From contig NZ_JAIVKM010000002.1 of the NCBI RefSeq assembly GCF_020523985.1, positions 1 through 64,000 on the forward strand: a DNA stretch of 64,000 nt. Direction: 5' to 3'. Below are positions 19,316 to 28,310 of the stretch, piece by piece. The stretch comes from Mangrovibacter yixingensis. GTDB lineage: Bacteria > Pseudomonadota > Gammaproteobacteria > Enterobacterales > Enterobacteriaceae. Positions within the stretch are counted from its first letter, which is position 1; the number at the start of each line of letters is the position of its first letter. Under the pieces are notes generated by a model, which worked only from the letters and a program-made list of their open reading frames with translations, did no database searches and was not told where the DNA came from. The position numbers and the translations under genes are program-made.

Positions 19316-19359
19316 GAAATTCTCCGCGTTTTTTCGCATTTGTCTCGCTGGTTCGCTTA

Positions 19360-19387
19360 TTATGGGGATCCGTTTCTGTGTTTCAAG
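19360..19387 (-). promoter_or_regulatory. sigma32 promoter of grpE
   Basis: On the minus strand CTTGAAA (19387-19381) and CCCCATAA (19367-19360) with a 13-bp spacer match the sigma32 consensus almost perfectly. Confidence 0.9.
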
Positions 19388-19438
19388 GGAACAGGGCAGA
19401 TTGTCGTGATCCAACCCCCATGTAAGGACCCCGTAATA

Positions 19439-20317
19439 ATGAACAAACAGTTTAACTGCATCGGCATTGTTGGGCACCCTCGTCATCCTGGCGCGCTCAG
19501 CACCCATGACATGCTATGGCGCTGGCTATGCAGTAAAGGTTATGACGTCATTATGGAACAGCAAATTGCACACGAACTGGGCCTGAAACAAGCCCGTACA
19601 GGCACACTGGCAGACATAGGCCAGCAAGCAGACCTGGCTGTTGTGGTTGGCGGTGACGGTAATATGCTGGGGGCCGCAAGGGTTCTTGCCCGTTACGGAA
19701 TTAAAGTGATAGGCATCAACAGGGGTAACCTGGGCTTCCTGACAGACCTTGACCCGGATAACGCCCACCAGCAACTCGCCGATGTGCTCGAAGGCCACTA
19801 TATCAGTGAGCAGCGCTTTTTACTGGAAGTGCAGGTCTGCCAAAAAGACAGCCCGAAACGGCTTAGCACAGCAATAAATGAAGTAGTACTGCACCCTGGC
19901 AAAGTGGCGCACATGATAGAATTTGAAGTCTACATAGACGAAAAGTTCGCTTTTTCTCAGCGCTCCGACGGCCTGATTATTTCCACGCCGACAGGCTCTA
20001 CCGCTTATTCTCTTTCTGCAGGCGGCCCCATTCTTACCCCTTCGCTGGACGCCATTACATTAGTGCCAATGTTCCCGCATACGCTTTCAGCACGGCCACT
20101 GGTTATTAATGGCAGTAGCACCATTCGCCTGCGCTTCTCTCACCGTCGTAATGACCTGGAGATAAGCTGTGACAGCCAGATTGCGCTCCCCATTCAGGAG
20201 GGCGAAGACGTCTTCATCCGCCGTTGTGACTACCAGCTAAATCTAATACATCCGATTGATTACAGTTATTTCAACACATTAAGCTCAAAACTCGGTTGGT
20301 CAAAAAAATTATTCTAA
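19439..20317 (+). CDS. nadK: NadK NAD kinase
   Basis: 292 aa from ATG 19439, the E. coli start; a much longer open frame upstream overlaps grpE antisense and is not used. It phosphorylates NAD+ to NADP+ with ATP. Seen: GGDGNML (near 72), [13 protein letters not shown], the [21 protein letters not shown] substrate loop split over about 175-200. C-terminus [10 protein letters not shown] equals E. coli. Confidence 0.97.
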   Translation: MNKQFNCIGIVGHPRHPGALSTHDMLWRWLCSKGYDVIMEQQIAHELGLKQARTGTLADIGQQADLAVVVGGDGNMLGAARVLARYGIKVIGINRGNLGFLTDLDPDNAHQQLADVLEGHYISEQRFLLEVQVCQKDSPKRLSTAINEVVLHPGKVAHMIEFEVYIDEKFAFSQRSDGLIISTPTGSTAYSLSAGGPILTPSLDAITLVPMFPHTLSARPLVINGSSTIRLRFSHRRNDLEISCDSQIALPIQEGEDVFIRRCDYQLNLIHPIDYSYFNTLSSKLGWSKKLF

Positions 20318-20337
20318 AATTAGCTTTTGCCACTTTA

Positions 20338-20393
20338 CTGTATATAAAACCAGTTTATACTGTATGAAAACACAGCTCTGTTATTTTATACAG
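20338..20393 (+). promoter_or_regulatory. Three LexA boxes and promoter of recN
   Basis: Three CTG-N10-CAG boxes occur in tandem: CTGTATATAAAACCAG (20338-20353), CTGTATGAAAACACAG (20360-20375) and CTGTTATTTTATACAG (20378-20393). A -10 TATACT (20356-20361) lies between the first two. recN is among the most strongly SOS-induced genes in E. coli, which also has multiple boxes. Confidence 0.9.
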
Positions 20394-20403
20394 GAAGGTG
20401 GCT

Positions 20404-22065
20404 ATGCTGTCACAACTCACAATAAGTAACTTCGCAATCGTTCGGGAACTGGAAATTGATTTTCACGCCGGGATGACCGCTATCACTGGGGAAACAGGTG
20501 CTGGGAAATCAATTGCTATTGATGCTCTGGGGTTGTGCCTGGGTGGCCGCGCAGAAGGTGACAGCGTGCGAGCCGGCACAGACCGGGCTGATTTATGCGC
20601 CCGTTTTCAGCTAAAAGACACACCAGCGGCGCAACAATGGCTGGAAGATAACCAACTGGAAGACGGCAACGAATGCCTGCTTCGCCGGGTTATCAGCGCA
20701 GATGGCCGCTCTCGTGGATTTATCAACGGCACCGCTGTGCCTCTGTCTCAATTACGTGAACTGGGGCAGCTACTTATTCAAATTCATGGGCAGCATGCCC
20801 ACCAGTTACTGCTCAAATCAGAACATCAGAAGGCCCTGCTGGATGGCTTTGCCGGTGAGTATGCACTCACTCAGGAAATGAAACTGTGTTGGCAAAACTG
20901 GAACCAAAGCTGCCGTGCACTGGCACAACACCAGCAACAAAGCCAGGAACGCACTGCCCGGCTGGAACTGTTGCATTATCAGCTAAAAGAACTCAACGAA
21001 TTTGCGCCCCAGGCAGGTGAGTTTGAACAAATCGATGAAGAGTACAAACGCCTGGCAAACAGTGGGCAGCTGTTGTCCACCAGCCAGCAAGCATTAGCCG
21101 TATTATCTGATACCGAATCAGCCGATGTACAAAGCCTGCTGTACACAGCCCGTCAGCAGGTTAGTGAGTTAGTAAGCATGGACAGCAAACTCTCCAGCGT
21201 GCTGGATATGCTGGAGGAAGCCGCCATTCAGGTCAGCGAGGCCAGCGATGAACTACGCCATTACTGCGAAAGCACGGAACTTGATCCTAACCGCCTGTTT
21301 GAACTGGAACAGCGTATTTCCCGCCAGATTTCTCTGGCGCGCAAACACCACATTTCCCCGGAAGAACTGCCTGGGTTCCACCAGGCTCTGCTCCAGGAAC
21401 AGATGGAATTGGAAGAACAAGGCGAAGTACAAGACACACTAAGCGACACCGTAGCACAACATCATATTCGCGCACTGTCTGTGGCCCGTACCCTGCACGA
21501 AAAGCGTGAAATGCGCGCCGCAGAGCTGAGCCAGTTAGTGACTGATAGTATGCACTCACTATCCATGCCTCACGGGCAGTTCACTATTGATGTCACCTTT
21601 GATGAAAACCACCTGACACCAGAAGGCGCAGACCGCATTGAGTTTCGGGTATGCACTAACCCGGGCCAGTCTTTACAGCCTTTAGGTAAAGTTGCCTCTG
21701 GGGGTGAACTGTCGCGTATCGCGCTGGCTATTCAGGTGATCACCGCCCGTAAGATGGATACACCAGCACTTATTTTTGATGAAGTGGACGTAGGTATCAG
21801 TGGGCCAACTGCCGCAGTGGTTGGTAAATTGCTCCGCTCGCTGGGCGAATCCACTCAGGTGATGTGTGTGACACACCTGCCTCAGGTTGCTGGTTGTGCC
21901 CATCAGCATTTCTTTGTCAGCAAAGAAACCGATGGCACCGTTACCGAAACCCATATGCAGGCACTGAATAAACGCGCCCGTCTGAATGAACTCGCTCGTC
22001 TGTTAGGTGGCAGCGAAGTCACTCGTAACACGCTGGCGAATGCCAGGGAATTACTGGCAGCCTGA
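20404..22065 (+). CDS. recN: RecN, SMC-like DNA repair ATPase
   Basis: 553 aa from ATG 20404 ([13 protein letters not shown]), the E. coli length; AGGAAGG precedes it. RecN holds DNA together during double-strand break repair. Walker A GETGAGKS (near 30), central coiled coil (about 155-365), ABC signature [12 protein letters not shown] and Walker [13 protein letters not shown] near the C-terminus are present. SOS-regulated by the LexA boxes just upstream. Confidence 0.97.
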   Translation: MLSQLTISNFAIVRELEIDFHAGMTAITGETGAGKSIAIDALGLCLGGRAEGDSVRAGTDRADLCARFQLKDTPAAQQWLEDNQLEDGNECLLRRVISADGRSRGFINGTAVPLSQLRELGQLLIQIHGQHAHQLLLKSEHQKALLDGFAGEYALTQEMKLCWQNWNQSCRALAQHQQQSQERTARLELLHYQLKELNEFAPQAGEFEQIDEEYKRLANSGQLLSTSQQALAVLSDTESADVQSLLYTARQQVSELVSMDSKLSSVLDMLEEAAIQVSEASDELRHYCESTELDPNRLFELEQRISRQISLARKHHISPEELPGFHQALLQEQMELEEQGEVQDTLSDTVAQHHIRALSVARTLHEKREMRAAELSQLVTDSMHSLSMPHGQFTIDVTFDENHLTPEGADRIEFRVCTNPGQSLQPLGKVASGGELSRIALAIQVITARKMDTPALIFDEVDVGISGPTAAVVGKLLRSLGESTQVMCVTHLPQVAGCAHQHFFVSKETDGTVTETHMQALNKRARLNELARLLGGSEVTRNTLANARELLAA

Positions 22066-22288
22066 TTCGCAACAATTACCCTCAGCTTCTGCACCGTGCT
22101 GTGTTTGTATAAAAAACAAACACAGCACGTTTTTTATGCCCTGTTTTCCCACTTACACTCAACTTTTTTTCAACTCTAAGGTCATACTGAAGCGCCTTAA
22201 GGTTTTAAACTGGCTGAAGGTTTATTATCATCGGCTACATGACACATGAGCCAGGCACAACTCGGGCCCAAAAAGGAATCTAAAAACT

Positions 22289-22636
22289 ATGCGCTGTAAA
22301 ACGCTGACTGCTGCCGCAGCGGTTCTTCTGATGTTAACCGCTGGTTGCTCCACTATGGAGCGAGTGGTGTACCGCCCTGATATCAACCAGGGGAATTACC
22401 TTACCAGTACTGATATTGCTCAGGTTCATAACGGTATGACCCAGCAGCAAGTTGCTTACGCACTGGGTACCCCAATGATGACCGACCCGTTCGGCAGTAA
22501 CACATGGATTTATGTTTTCCGCCGCCAGCCAGGCCATGAAAAAGTGACCCAGCAAACCCTGACGCTTACTTTTAACAGCAGCGGTATCCTTACTAATATC
22601 GATAATAAGCCAGCTTTAACCGGTAAAGAAGGTTAA
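22289..22636 (+). CDS. bamE: BamE (SmpA) outer-membrane lipoprotein
   Basis: 115 aa. BamE supports BamA/BamD in the BAM complex and binds phosphatidylglycerol. Signal peptide with lipobox LTAGC (Cys near 20), then the compact alpha-alpha-beta-beta-beta SmpA/OmlA domain ([30 protein letters not shown]). The 223 bp upstream of it, after recN, hold its promoter region. Confidence 0.96.
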   Translation: MRCKTLTAAAAVLLMLTAGCSTMERVVYRPDINQGNYLTSTDIAQVHNGMTQQQVAYALGTPMMTDPFGSNTWIYVFRRQPGHEKVTQQTLTLTFNSSGILTNIDNKPALTGKEG

Positions 22637-22680
22637 GTGCTCGCCTGCTTACCAGGCATTATGCCTGGTACAGCCAATAA

Positions 22681-22706
22681 AAAAGGTGCCAATGGCACCT
22701 TTTTTA
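22681..22706. terminator. Terminator between bamE and rnfH
   Basis: Stem AAAAGGTGCC / GGCACCTTTT with loop AAT and T-run; the A-run before it makes it usable for the convergent ratA-rnfH transcript too. Confidence 0.85.
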
Positions 22707-22741
22707 TTAGTCGGTTTACTACAGGGCAACCAACGGCAGCT

Positions 22742-23035
22742 TTATTTTTTGTTTGCCGACTGCTCCGCCCGCATACGCCGTAACGCTTTCGGGTCAGCAG
22801 TTAATGGCCGGTAGATTTCCACCCTGTCGCCATCCTGAACTGTATCGTTCAACTTAGCCGGGCGGCTGTAGATGCCAACTTTGTTCTTCTCAAGGTTAAT
22901 ATCTGTGCGCAATGCCAGTAACCCGGAAGCCTCAATCGCCTGTTGCAGGGTTGCCCCTTCGGTAAGCGTTACTTTGCGTAAATACTGTTTTTCCGGCAGG
23001 GCATATACCACTTCCACAGTGATTTCAGGCGACAC
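22742..23035 (-). CDS. rnfH: RnfH/YfjF, ubiquitin-like (beta-grasp) protein
   Basis: 97 aa from GTG 23035, which overlaps the ratA stop region and has GAGGT 5 bp upstream; E. coli also starts with GTG here. The UPF0125/RnfH family adopts a beta-grasp fold ([23 protein letters not shown]). Its function is uncertain; the gene is always next to ratA, and the overlap implies coupled translation. Confidence 0.92.
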   Translation of the reverse strand: MSPEITVEVVYALPEKQYLRKVTLTEGATLQQAIEASGLLALRTDINLEKNKVGIYSRPAKLNDTVQDGDRVEIYRPLTADPKALRRMRAEQSANKK

Positions 23036-23462
23036 GGTAAACCTCTTTCGCCCGGCTGGTGAACGCATTCACCATATTCGCGGCCAGCTCTTTAAAAATA
23101 CGCCCAAAAGCCAGCTCAATCAGCTTGTTGGTAAACTCGAAATCAAGCTGAAACTCAATGCGGCACGCTTCCGGCGTGAGCGGCGTAAACTTCCAGCCTC
23201 CCATCAATTTTTTAAATGGGCCATCCACCAGGTGCATTAAAATCCGCTGGTTACTGGTCAGTTCATTGCGCGTGGTAAAAGTTTTACTGATCCCCGCCTT
23301 TGAAACATCAACGGCAGCGGTCATATGTTGTGAAGAACTTTCAATCACCCGGCTGCCCACGCAACCGGGCAAGAAGTCCGGATACGATTTTACGTCGTTA
23401 ACTAACTGGTACATCTGCTCGGCACTGTATGGCACAAGGGCAGAACGATTGATCTGCGGCAT
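23025..23462 (-). CDS. ratA: RatA, START-like (PasT/coenzyme Q-binding-like) protein
   Basis: 145 aa from ATG 23462 (MPQINRSAL); ten further codons upstream are open (to 23492) so the start is less certain, with only GGGA as a site. RatA/PasT has a START/polyketide-cyclase fold; it was reported to block 70S association and in other work to act in ubiquinone-dependent respiration (COQ10-like). Core motifs [20 protein letters not shown] and [15 protein letters not shown] are visible. Confidence 0.92.
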   Translation of the reverse strand: MPQINRSALVPYSAEQMYQLVNDVKSYPDFLPGCVGSRVIESSSQHMTAAVDVSKAGISKTFTTRNELTSNQRILMHLVDGPFKKLMGGWKFTPLTPEACRIEFQLDFEFTNKLIELAFGRIFKELAANMVNAFTSRAKEVYRVA

Positions 23463-23609
23463 AGTGTTTCCCGTGTTACATAAATCGCACAAATAATATC
23501 ATTTATCGACGAGTAAAGAAAAACACTGAACGCAGCCATGGTAAGATGATATGTTTCTCACACTGGATGGGATGCATTTACGACAGGAATCCGTATACTG
23601 AGCAGCATT

Positions 23610-24092
23610 ATGACGAAGAAAAAAACACACAAACCTGGCTCAGCCACCATTGCGTTAAATAAACGTGCCCGCCACGAGTTCTTTATCGAAGATGAGTTTG
23701 AAGCTGGCCTGTCCCTGCAGGGGTGGGAAGTGAAATCCATGCGTGCAGGTAAAGCAAACATTGGCGACAGCTACGTTCTGCTCAAGGATGGCGAGGCTTA
23801 TTTATTTGGGGCCAATATCACCCCGCTTCAGGTCGCTTCCAGCCATGTAGTATGCGACCCAACCCGTACCCGTAAACTGTTACTGAACCAGCGCGAGCTC
23901 GATAACCTGTACGGGCGGGTAAACCGCGAAGGTTATACCGTGGTCGCACTGTCTCTGTATTGGAAAAACGCCTGGGCAAAAGTCAAAATTGGCGTTGCCA
24001 AAGGTAAAAAACAGCACGACAAGCGTACAGATATTAAAGACCGCGAATGGCAGGTTGATAAAGCCCGCATCATGAAACACGCGGGGCGTTAA
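23610..24092 (+). CDS. smpB: SmpB, tmRNA-binding protein
   Basis: 160 aa, E. coli length. SmpB binds tmRNA and rescues stalled ribosomes. The OB-fold core ([30 protein letters not shown]) and the basic C-terminal tail ([26 protein letters not shown]) are present. It lies 97 bp upstream of ssrA, its partner. Confidence 0.98.
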   Translation: MTKKKTHKPGSATIALNKRARHEFFIEDEFEAGLSLQGWEVKSMRAGKANIGDSYVLLKDGEAYLFGANITPLQVASSHVVCDPTRTRKLLLNQRELDNLYGRVNREGYTVVALSLYWKNAWAKVKIGVAKGKKQHDKRTDIKDREWQVDKARIMKHAGR

Positions 24093-24189
24093 AAGTGAAT
24101 GTGCTGTTTTATTCAGCACTTAGGTAAAACGGATTCAGCCAACGCTGGTGTGCAGCAACTGAATTCTGTTATACTTTCACGAATACTTT

Positions 24190-24553
24190 GGGGCTGATTC
24201 TGGATTCGACGGGATTCGCGAAACCCAAGGTGCATGCCGAGGGGCGGTTGGCCTCGTAAAAAGCCGCAAAAAAATAGTCGCAAACGACGAAAACTACGCT
24301 TTAGCAGCTTAATAACCTGCTTAGAGCCCTCTCTCCCTAGCCTCCGCTCTTAGGACGGGGATCAAGAGAGGTCAAACCTAAAAGAGATCGCGTGGATGCC
24401 CTGCCTGGGGTTGAAGCGTTAAATCCAATCAGGCTAGTTTGTTAGTGGCGTGTCCGTCCGCAGCTGGCAAGCGAATGTAAAGACCGGACTAAGCATGTAG
24501 TACCGAGGATGTAGGAATTTCGGACGCGGGTTCAACTCCCGCCAGCTCCACCA
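24190..24553 (+). ncRNA. ssrA: tmRNA (ssrA)
   Basis: 364 nt from GGGGCTGATTC to CTCCACCA, almost identical to E. coli tmRNA. The tag frame starts at GCA 24280 and ends with TAA 24310-24312, encoding ANDENYALAA. The tRNA-like 3' half (GGACGCGGGTTCAACTCC) is intact. A -10 TATACT (24170-24175) lies upstream. The 3' end of ssrA is a classic integration site for islands and prophages, and foreign DNA begins within a few hundred bp. Confidence 0.98.
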
Positions 24554-24678
24554 ATCATGATTGGACAGTGTATGGACTACACTATATAAAACAGGATGTT
24601 AGTCGTTACGGTAGTACGCTGACCAGACAGCAACGTGACAAAAAAGGATACGCAAAGGAGCCGCGGCTCTCTGTTGTG

Positions 24679-24706
24679 AAAAGCTCGCTTCGGCGGGCTT
24701 TTTTTT
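24679..24706 (+). terminator. Terminator downstream of ssrA
   Basis: Stem AAAGCTCGC / GCGGGCTTT with loop TTCG and a long T-run. Sequence between ssrA and this hairpin (24554-24678) shows no gene; it includes a perfect GAGCCGCGGCTC palindrome at 24658-24669. Confidence 0.75.
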
Positions 24707-24780
24707 CATTCCCAGACTCGAATCATCATGCTTATCTTTCATCGATTGAGCCTGGCTAAAAACATGGTAAAGGTATGCAT

Positions 24781-25803
24781 ATGGACGCTACTGCGGACTT
24801 TTTGATTCGTAGTGAAGAAGATTTTTTAAATTTTTTGGAAGCCATTAAAAATTGCGAGGGCTTGGAAACAGAGGAATTTCTCTTTCCACATGTAAAATTT
24901 GAAGGCTGGCCTGTTCTTGATATCAATGTTAAAGGTGAGCGGTACCATTCCTCCATCACTTCAGCCATGCTGTTTGGGATGTCGATGCTTAACGAGGAAA
25001 TTCAGCGCGCTTTCGCTACCATAAGATATGGCGCTCAAAATCTTCAACGATTAACGAATGAAGATAAGCAAAGACTTGATATTGTTTTTAACATTAGCGA
25101 AGGTTCCAGTGACGCTGAAGGTGTTACTGATAAGATCATCAACGCAGTGACTAGTTTTCTACGGGATTCTATGAACGGTATGACGGGTTGGCAAAAAATG
25201 TTGGTTGTAATCGCGATTGTTGGCGCAGCCAGCACTTGCGGATATCACTACATTTCTGAAAATGCCGAGAGTGAAAGGCATGCAACCGACCGACAAGTAG
25301 AAATCGCACAAACAACTTCTGATGGTATTAATAAAGCAATCAGAGCCACTTTAGATTACAAAATTAACGGCAAATCAGCCACCAGTGAAGAAGTTATCCA
25401 CCATGGGCAGGCAGGGAAAAGTGCATTAGTTAAGCAACTCGCCGCAGATCCTACCGTTGAATCAGTAACTCTCGGTAATGAGAAACTCTCCCGCGAAGAG
25501 CTAAACACATATAATGGCCGACAGGCTATTGATAGGGACCGCCTGGAGAAAACAGATACGTTCTTTGTTAAAGGCGTAACAAGAACAGGACCAACAAACC
25601 AAGATATCAATATTAACGTCGTACGAGTTTCGAATGCGGATAGTTTCACTATAAAAGCTTCTGCTGATGTGATAACTCAAGATGAATTAACTGCCATTAC
25701 TGATGCTTTGTCGAACAATACAACCATAAAAATTAGATACTTGGAAGTTATCGAGAAAGGTACCATCTCTTTAGGTCAGTTTAACACGGTTGCTACAGAC
25801 TAA
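24781..25803 (+). CDS. Unrecognised 340-aa protein with a central membrane segment
   Basis: Start placed at ATG 24781, 6 bp after AAGGT; another ATG lies at 24775 but too close to that site. I do not recognise the family. Visible parts: an acidic N-terminal half (1-140), one clear hydrophobic helix near 143-165 (KMLVVIAIVGAASTCGY), then a charged linker and a second soluble domain with alternating short strands (VESVTLGNEKLSREEL; IKIRYLEVIEKG). The layout suggests a single-pass membrane protein with domains on both sides. Composition is AT-richer than the chromosome before it. It lies alone between ssrA and the IS4 fragment, a typical cargo slot. Confidence 0.7.
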   Translation: MDATADFLIRSEEDFLNFLEAIKNCEGLETEEFLFPHVKFEGWPVLDINVKGERYHSSITSAMLFGMSMLNEEIQRAFATIRYGAQNLQRLTNEDKQRLDIVFNISEGSSDAEGVTDKIINAVTSFLRDSMNGMTGWQKMLVVIAIVGAASTCGYHYISENAESERHATDRQVEIAQTTSDGINKAIRATLDYKINGKSATSEEVIHHGQAGKSALVKQLAADPTVESVTLGNEKLSREELNTYNGRQAIDRDRLEKTDTFFVKGVTRTGPTNQDININVVRVSNADSFTIKASADVITQDELTAITDALSNNTTIKIRYLEVIEKGTISLGQFNTVATD

Positions 25804-25827
25804 TCTTTTTAGATATATAATCTTCTG

Positions 25828-25868
25828 TCATGGGGTGTCGTAGGTTCAAACCCTCTTGAGCCGACTAA
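25828..25868 (+). other. tRNA 3'-end-like scrap
   Basis: Contains GTAGGTTCAAACCCTC, resembling a T-arm, followed by an acceptor-like TTGAGCCGAC, but the T-stem pairs at only three of five positions and no CCA or 5' half is present. It does not match the 3' end of ssrA. It could be a decayed att duplicate of an earlier insertion, or chance. It sits 29 bp before the IS4 end. Confidence 0.3.
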
Positions 25869-25896
25869 ACTCCCAAAGAAAACCAGCCTGTTAGGC

Positions 25897-26139
25897 TAAT
25901 GCCGATCAGTTAAGTATCAGTTGACCGATCCAGTGGCTGTGTAAAAATCCGGAATTGCTCACCCGTTTCCGGATTTTTTTTATGCATATTGGACAAGCTC
26001 TCGATCTGGTATCCCGTTATGATTGTCTTCGTAACCCTCTGACTTCTCTGGACGACTATCTGGATCAGAAGCTTATTTCCCGCTGCCTTGAAGAATCCGG
26101 CACCTTCACCCTGCGCCAACGCCGCCTGCCGCTGGAAAT
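25897..26139 (+). mobile_element. Truncated IS4-family element (left end)
   Basis: Begins with TAATGCCGATCAGTTAAG, the 18-bp terminal inverted repeat of IS4 as I know it, followed by the IS4 leader and the transposase start at 25982. The match stops near 26139, where the sequence switches to the DNA invertase gene. The right end is missing, so no target duplication can be seen. Confidence 0.88.
25982..26139 (+). pseudogene. IS4 transposase N-terminal fragment
   Basis: 53 codons (MHIGQALDLVSRYDCL to LPLE) match the N-terminus of the IS4 (InsG) transposase. The DDE catalytic part is gone; the frame runs on into invertase antisense sequence and stops. Cannot be active. Confidence 0.85.
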
Positions 26140-26672
26140 TTCTTGTACAGTGTTGATACACCGACATCAAAAATCAGTGCTACGGTTTTCCGCGACTCCC
26201 CGGCAGCAATAAGCCGCCCCACCTGATCCCATTGTTCCGGTGAGAGCTTCGGCCGCCTACCACCAACTCTTCCCTCCTCTCTGGCAGCAGCCAAACCAGC
26301 CCGGGTGCGTTCGACAATAAGCTCACGCTCCATTTCCGCCAGGGCACCCATCACATGGAAGAAAAATCGCCCCATGGGTGTGCTGGTATCAATGCTGTCT
26401 GTCAGACTGCGAAAGTTAACACCACGCTGCCGCAGATCCTCAATCAGTACAACCAGGTGACGCATGCTGCGCCCTAACCTGTCGAGCTTCCACACCACCA
26501 GCGTGTCGCCGTCTGAAAGCATCCTGAGAAGCTTTTTTAACCCAGGGCGGTCTGATGTCTTTCCGCTGATTTTATCCTCAAAAATTAGCTCACATCCTGC
26601 ACACTCGAGTGCATTTCGTTGTAATGCCGTGTTCTGGTCATTTGTTGACACCCTCACATAGCCTATCAGCAC
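26106..26672 (-). CDS. pin: Pin/Gin-type serine DNA invertase
   Basis: 188 aa from GTG 26672 (reads LIGYVRVSTNDQ), with GGGAGA upstream. It flips the adjacent tail-fibre segment. Resolvase/invertase domain: catalytic Ser in RVSTNDQ (near 9), DRLGRSMRHL with active-site Arg residues, long E helix (MGRFFFHVMGALAEMERELI), then a C-terminal HTH (GESRKTVALIFDVGVSTLYKKF). Very like PinE of e14 and Gin of Mu. The natural C-terminus is lost: after KKFPA the last seven residues (AGGVGAG) come from the IS4 fragment. Only about three native residues are missing, so it is probably still active. Confidence 0.93.
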   Translation of the reverse strand: MLIGYVRVSTNDQNTALQRNALECAGCELIFEDKISGKTSDRPGLKKLLRMLSDGDTLVVWKLDRLGRSMRHLVVLIEDLRQRGVNFRSLTDSIDTSTPMGRFFFHVMGALAEMERELIVERTRAGLAAAREEGRVGGRRPKLSPEQWDQVGRLIAAGESRKTVALIFDVGVSTLYKKFPAAGGVGAG

Positions 26673-26726
26673 AAGTATTTCTCCCGGCAAAAGCCGAAAG
26701 AATGCCAAATAGCGGACGAACGGTCA

Positions 26727-26752
26727 TTCTCTTAAACCTTGGTTTGGGAGAG
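26727..26752 (+). promoter_or_regulatory. gix/hix-like crossover site (invertase-proximal)
   Basis: 26-bp site centred on TT at 26739-26740 with core AAACC-TT-GGTTT, the hallmark of Hin/Gin/Pin family sites. The outer half sites resemble Mu gix. Its partner at 28635-28660 has the inverted orientation. Confidence 0.85.
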
Positions 26753-27223
26753 GGGTCGGCATTACCTGTTGGTATACCTGTTCCGTGGCCAACATCCACA
26801 GCACCAACAGGCTGGCTGAAATGCAACGGTGCTACGTTCACTGCTGCAAATTATCCGAAGTTGGCACTGGTTTATCCCAGCCTTGTACTGCCAGACCTGC
26901 GGGGAGAGTTTATTCGTGGTTGGGATGATGGTAAGGGGATTGATTCAGCAAGAACTCTACTGAGTGAACAAGGGGATGCCATTCGTAACATTAAAGGTGG
27001 CATGGATGATATCTATTGTGGTGCTTCAGCTGGTGTGGATTCAGGTACTGCATTTTCAAGCTCTATCATTCAGGACACCACTGTTTATTGGGTTACTGCT
27101 GGGGCTACAAATGCTAATCGGCGGGTTACGCGGCTTGTGATGGATGCATCGAAAATGGTGCCAACAGCGAGTGAAAACAGGCCACGAAATATTGCGTTTA
27201 ACTACATCGTGAGGGCTGCATAA
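26735..27223 (+). pseudogene. Silent alternative tail-fibre C-terminal cassette
   Basis: Open frame from within the crossover site (NLGLGEGSALPVG) to TAA 27221-27223, about 162 codons, with no start codon or promoter in phase of its own. It encodes a fibre tip with the phage collar motif (PTGWLKCNGATF, LPDLRGEFIRGWDDGKGID). After inversion it would join in frame to the constant fibre N-terminus. Not truly broken: it is the off-state cassette. Confidence 0.85.
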
Positions 27224-27825
27224 TGACGTCAGCAGTATTGGATAAAACCAAAATCACTACCGTGGCAGGGAATATCACCGTTTATAACTTCTCCGAACAA
27301 ACCGGCGAATTCACTGGTTCAAGCGACGAGTACCTGTTAATTGGCGTTGGCCTCCCTGCACATTCAACTGACATTGCGCCAGGCGCACTGGATGCTGGCT
27401 ATGTGTCAGTGTTCACCGGCACAAAGTGGGAGCAAAAAGAAGATCATCGTGGTCAAACAGTCTGGTCAACGACAAGTCGGGCTGAGTCAGTAATTGATTA
27501 TATCGGCGCGATTAAAGATGGTTTTACGAGTATCTCGCCACTCTCTGAATATGATAACTGGGATGGCTCCTCCTGGGTTACGGACACCGATAAGCAACAC
27601 GCAGCAGAGGTGTCTGCAGCAGAACAAACCCGACAGCAGCTCATTGACACGGCAATGGCTTCCATCAACGTTATCCAGCTCAAACTGCAGGCGGGCAGAA
27701 CGCTGACTGACACAGAAACTACGAAACTGAACGCCATGCTGGATTATATCGACACAGTGAACGGTGTAGACACTTCAACTGCCCCAGATATTACCTGGCC
27801 TGACGCCCCTGAGTCTTCAAGTTAA
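27223..27825 (+). CDS. Tail-fibre assembly protein (silent orientation)
   Basis: 200 aa, ATG overlapping the stop of the alternative tip. Tfa proteins are chaperones that help fibre tips fold and trimerise. C-terminal part (VIQLKLQAGRTLTDTE; DTSTAPDITWPD) is shared with the opposing assembly gene, while the N-terminal half differs, as expected for tip-specific chaperones. Faces the other tfa with a 4-bp stop overlap. Expressed only after inversion. Confidence 0.85.
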   Translation: MTSAVLDKTKITTVAGNITVYNFSEQTGEFTGSSDEYLLIGVGLPAHSTDIAPGALDAGYVSVFTGTKWEQKEDHRGQTVWSTTSRAESVIDYIGAIKDGFTSISPLSEYDNWDGSSWVTDTDKQHAAEVSAAEQTRQQLIDTAMASINVIQLKLQAGRTLTDTETTKLNAMLDYIDTVNGVDTSTAPDITWPDAPESSS

Positions 27826-28298
27826 CTGGATGAACCTGGCTCTGTCGGCCAGGTAATATCTGGGGCAGTGCTGGTATCAATAGCGGTTACCGCATCAATG
27901 TAATCCAGCACTATATTGAGCCTAGTTATTTCATCACTGGTTAGTGTGCGTCCGGCCTGCAGCTTAAGCTGTAGCACACTGATATCCTGTAGCGCGGCGT
28001 TTACCCGGTTTTCTTTTTCATTCTCTGCCGCCGCAATTTGGTCCTGCTTTTGCTGTTCTGCTGCAACATCAGTCAGCACCCAGGTGTTATTATCACTGTC
28101 CCACGAATGGTAATTGTCGGGTCGGGCTTCCGAGGCTGTCAGTACGCCATCAGTCAGGTAGATATAGCACCCGCTGTTAACGGCTTTATAGAATTTGTTA
28201 GTCTGATCTTCGGTAATACTCACTGCATCAGATGGCAGGGCGTCACCAAAGTTTAACCCTGCTCCGTAAAAAGCCTGCGTTTGAACTGAAAATTGCAT
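27822..28298 (-). CDS. Tail-fibre assembly protein (expressed orientation)
   Basis: 158 aa. Caudovirus tail-fibre assembly family: N-terminal specificity domain, a WDSDNNTWVLTD motif, then a Lys/Glu-rich helix and the C-terminal LQLKLQAGRTLTSDE and DTSTAPDITWPT, mirrored in the opposite gene. It lies 12 bp after the expressed fibre gene. Confidence 0.87.
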   Translation of the reverse strand: MQFSVQTQAFYGAGLNFGDALPSDAVSITEDQTNKFYKAVNSGCYIYLTDGVLTASEARPDNYHSWDSDNNTWVLTDVAAEQQKQDQIAAAENEKENRVNAALQDISVLQLKLQAGRTLTSDEITRLNIVLDYIDAVTAIDTSTAPDITWPTEPGSSS

Positions 28299-28310
28299 AA
28301 TCCCCTCCTG

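Noticed and set aside
19250..19438. Longer NadK start
   Set aside because: Would overlap grpE and its heat-shock promoter; the ATG at 19439 gives the conserved 292 aa.
24190..24553. Duplicate ssrA 3' end as attL/attR within the window
   Set aside because: I found no second copy of the GCGGGTTCAACTCCCGCC segment inside the window, so the integration site is left open.
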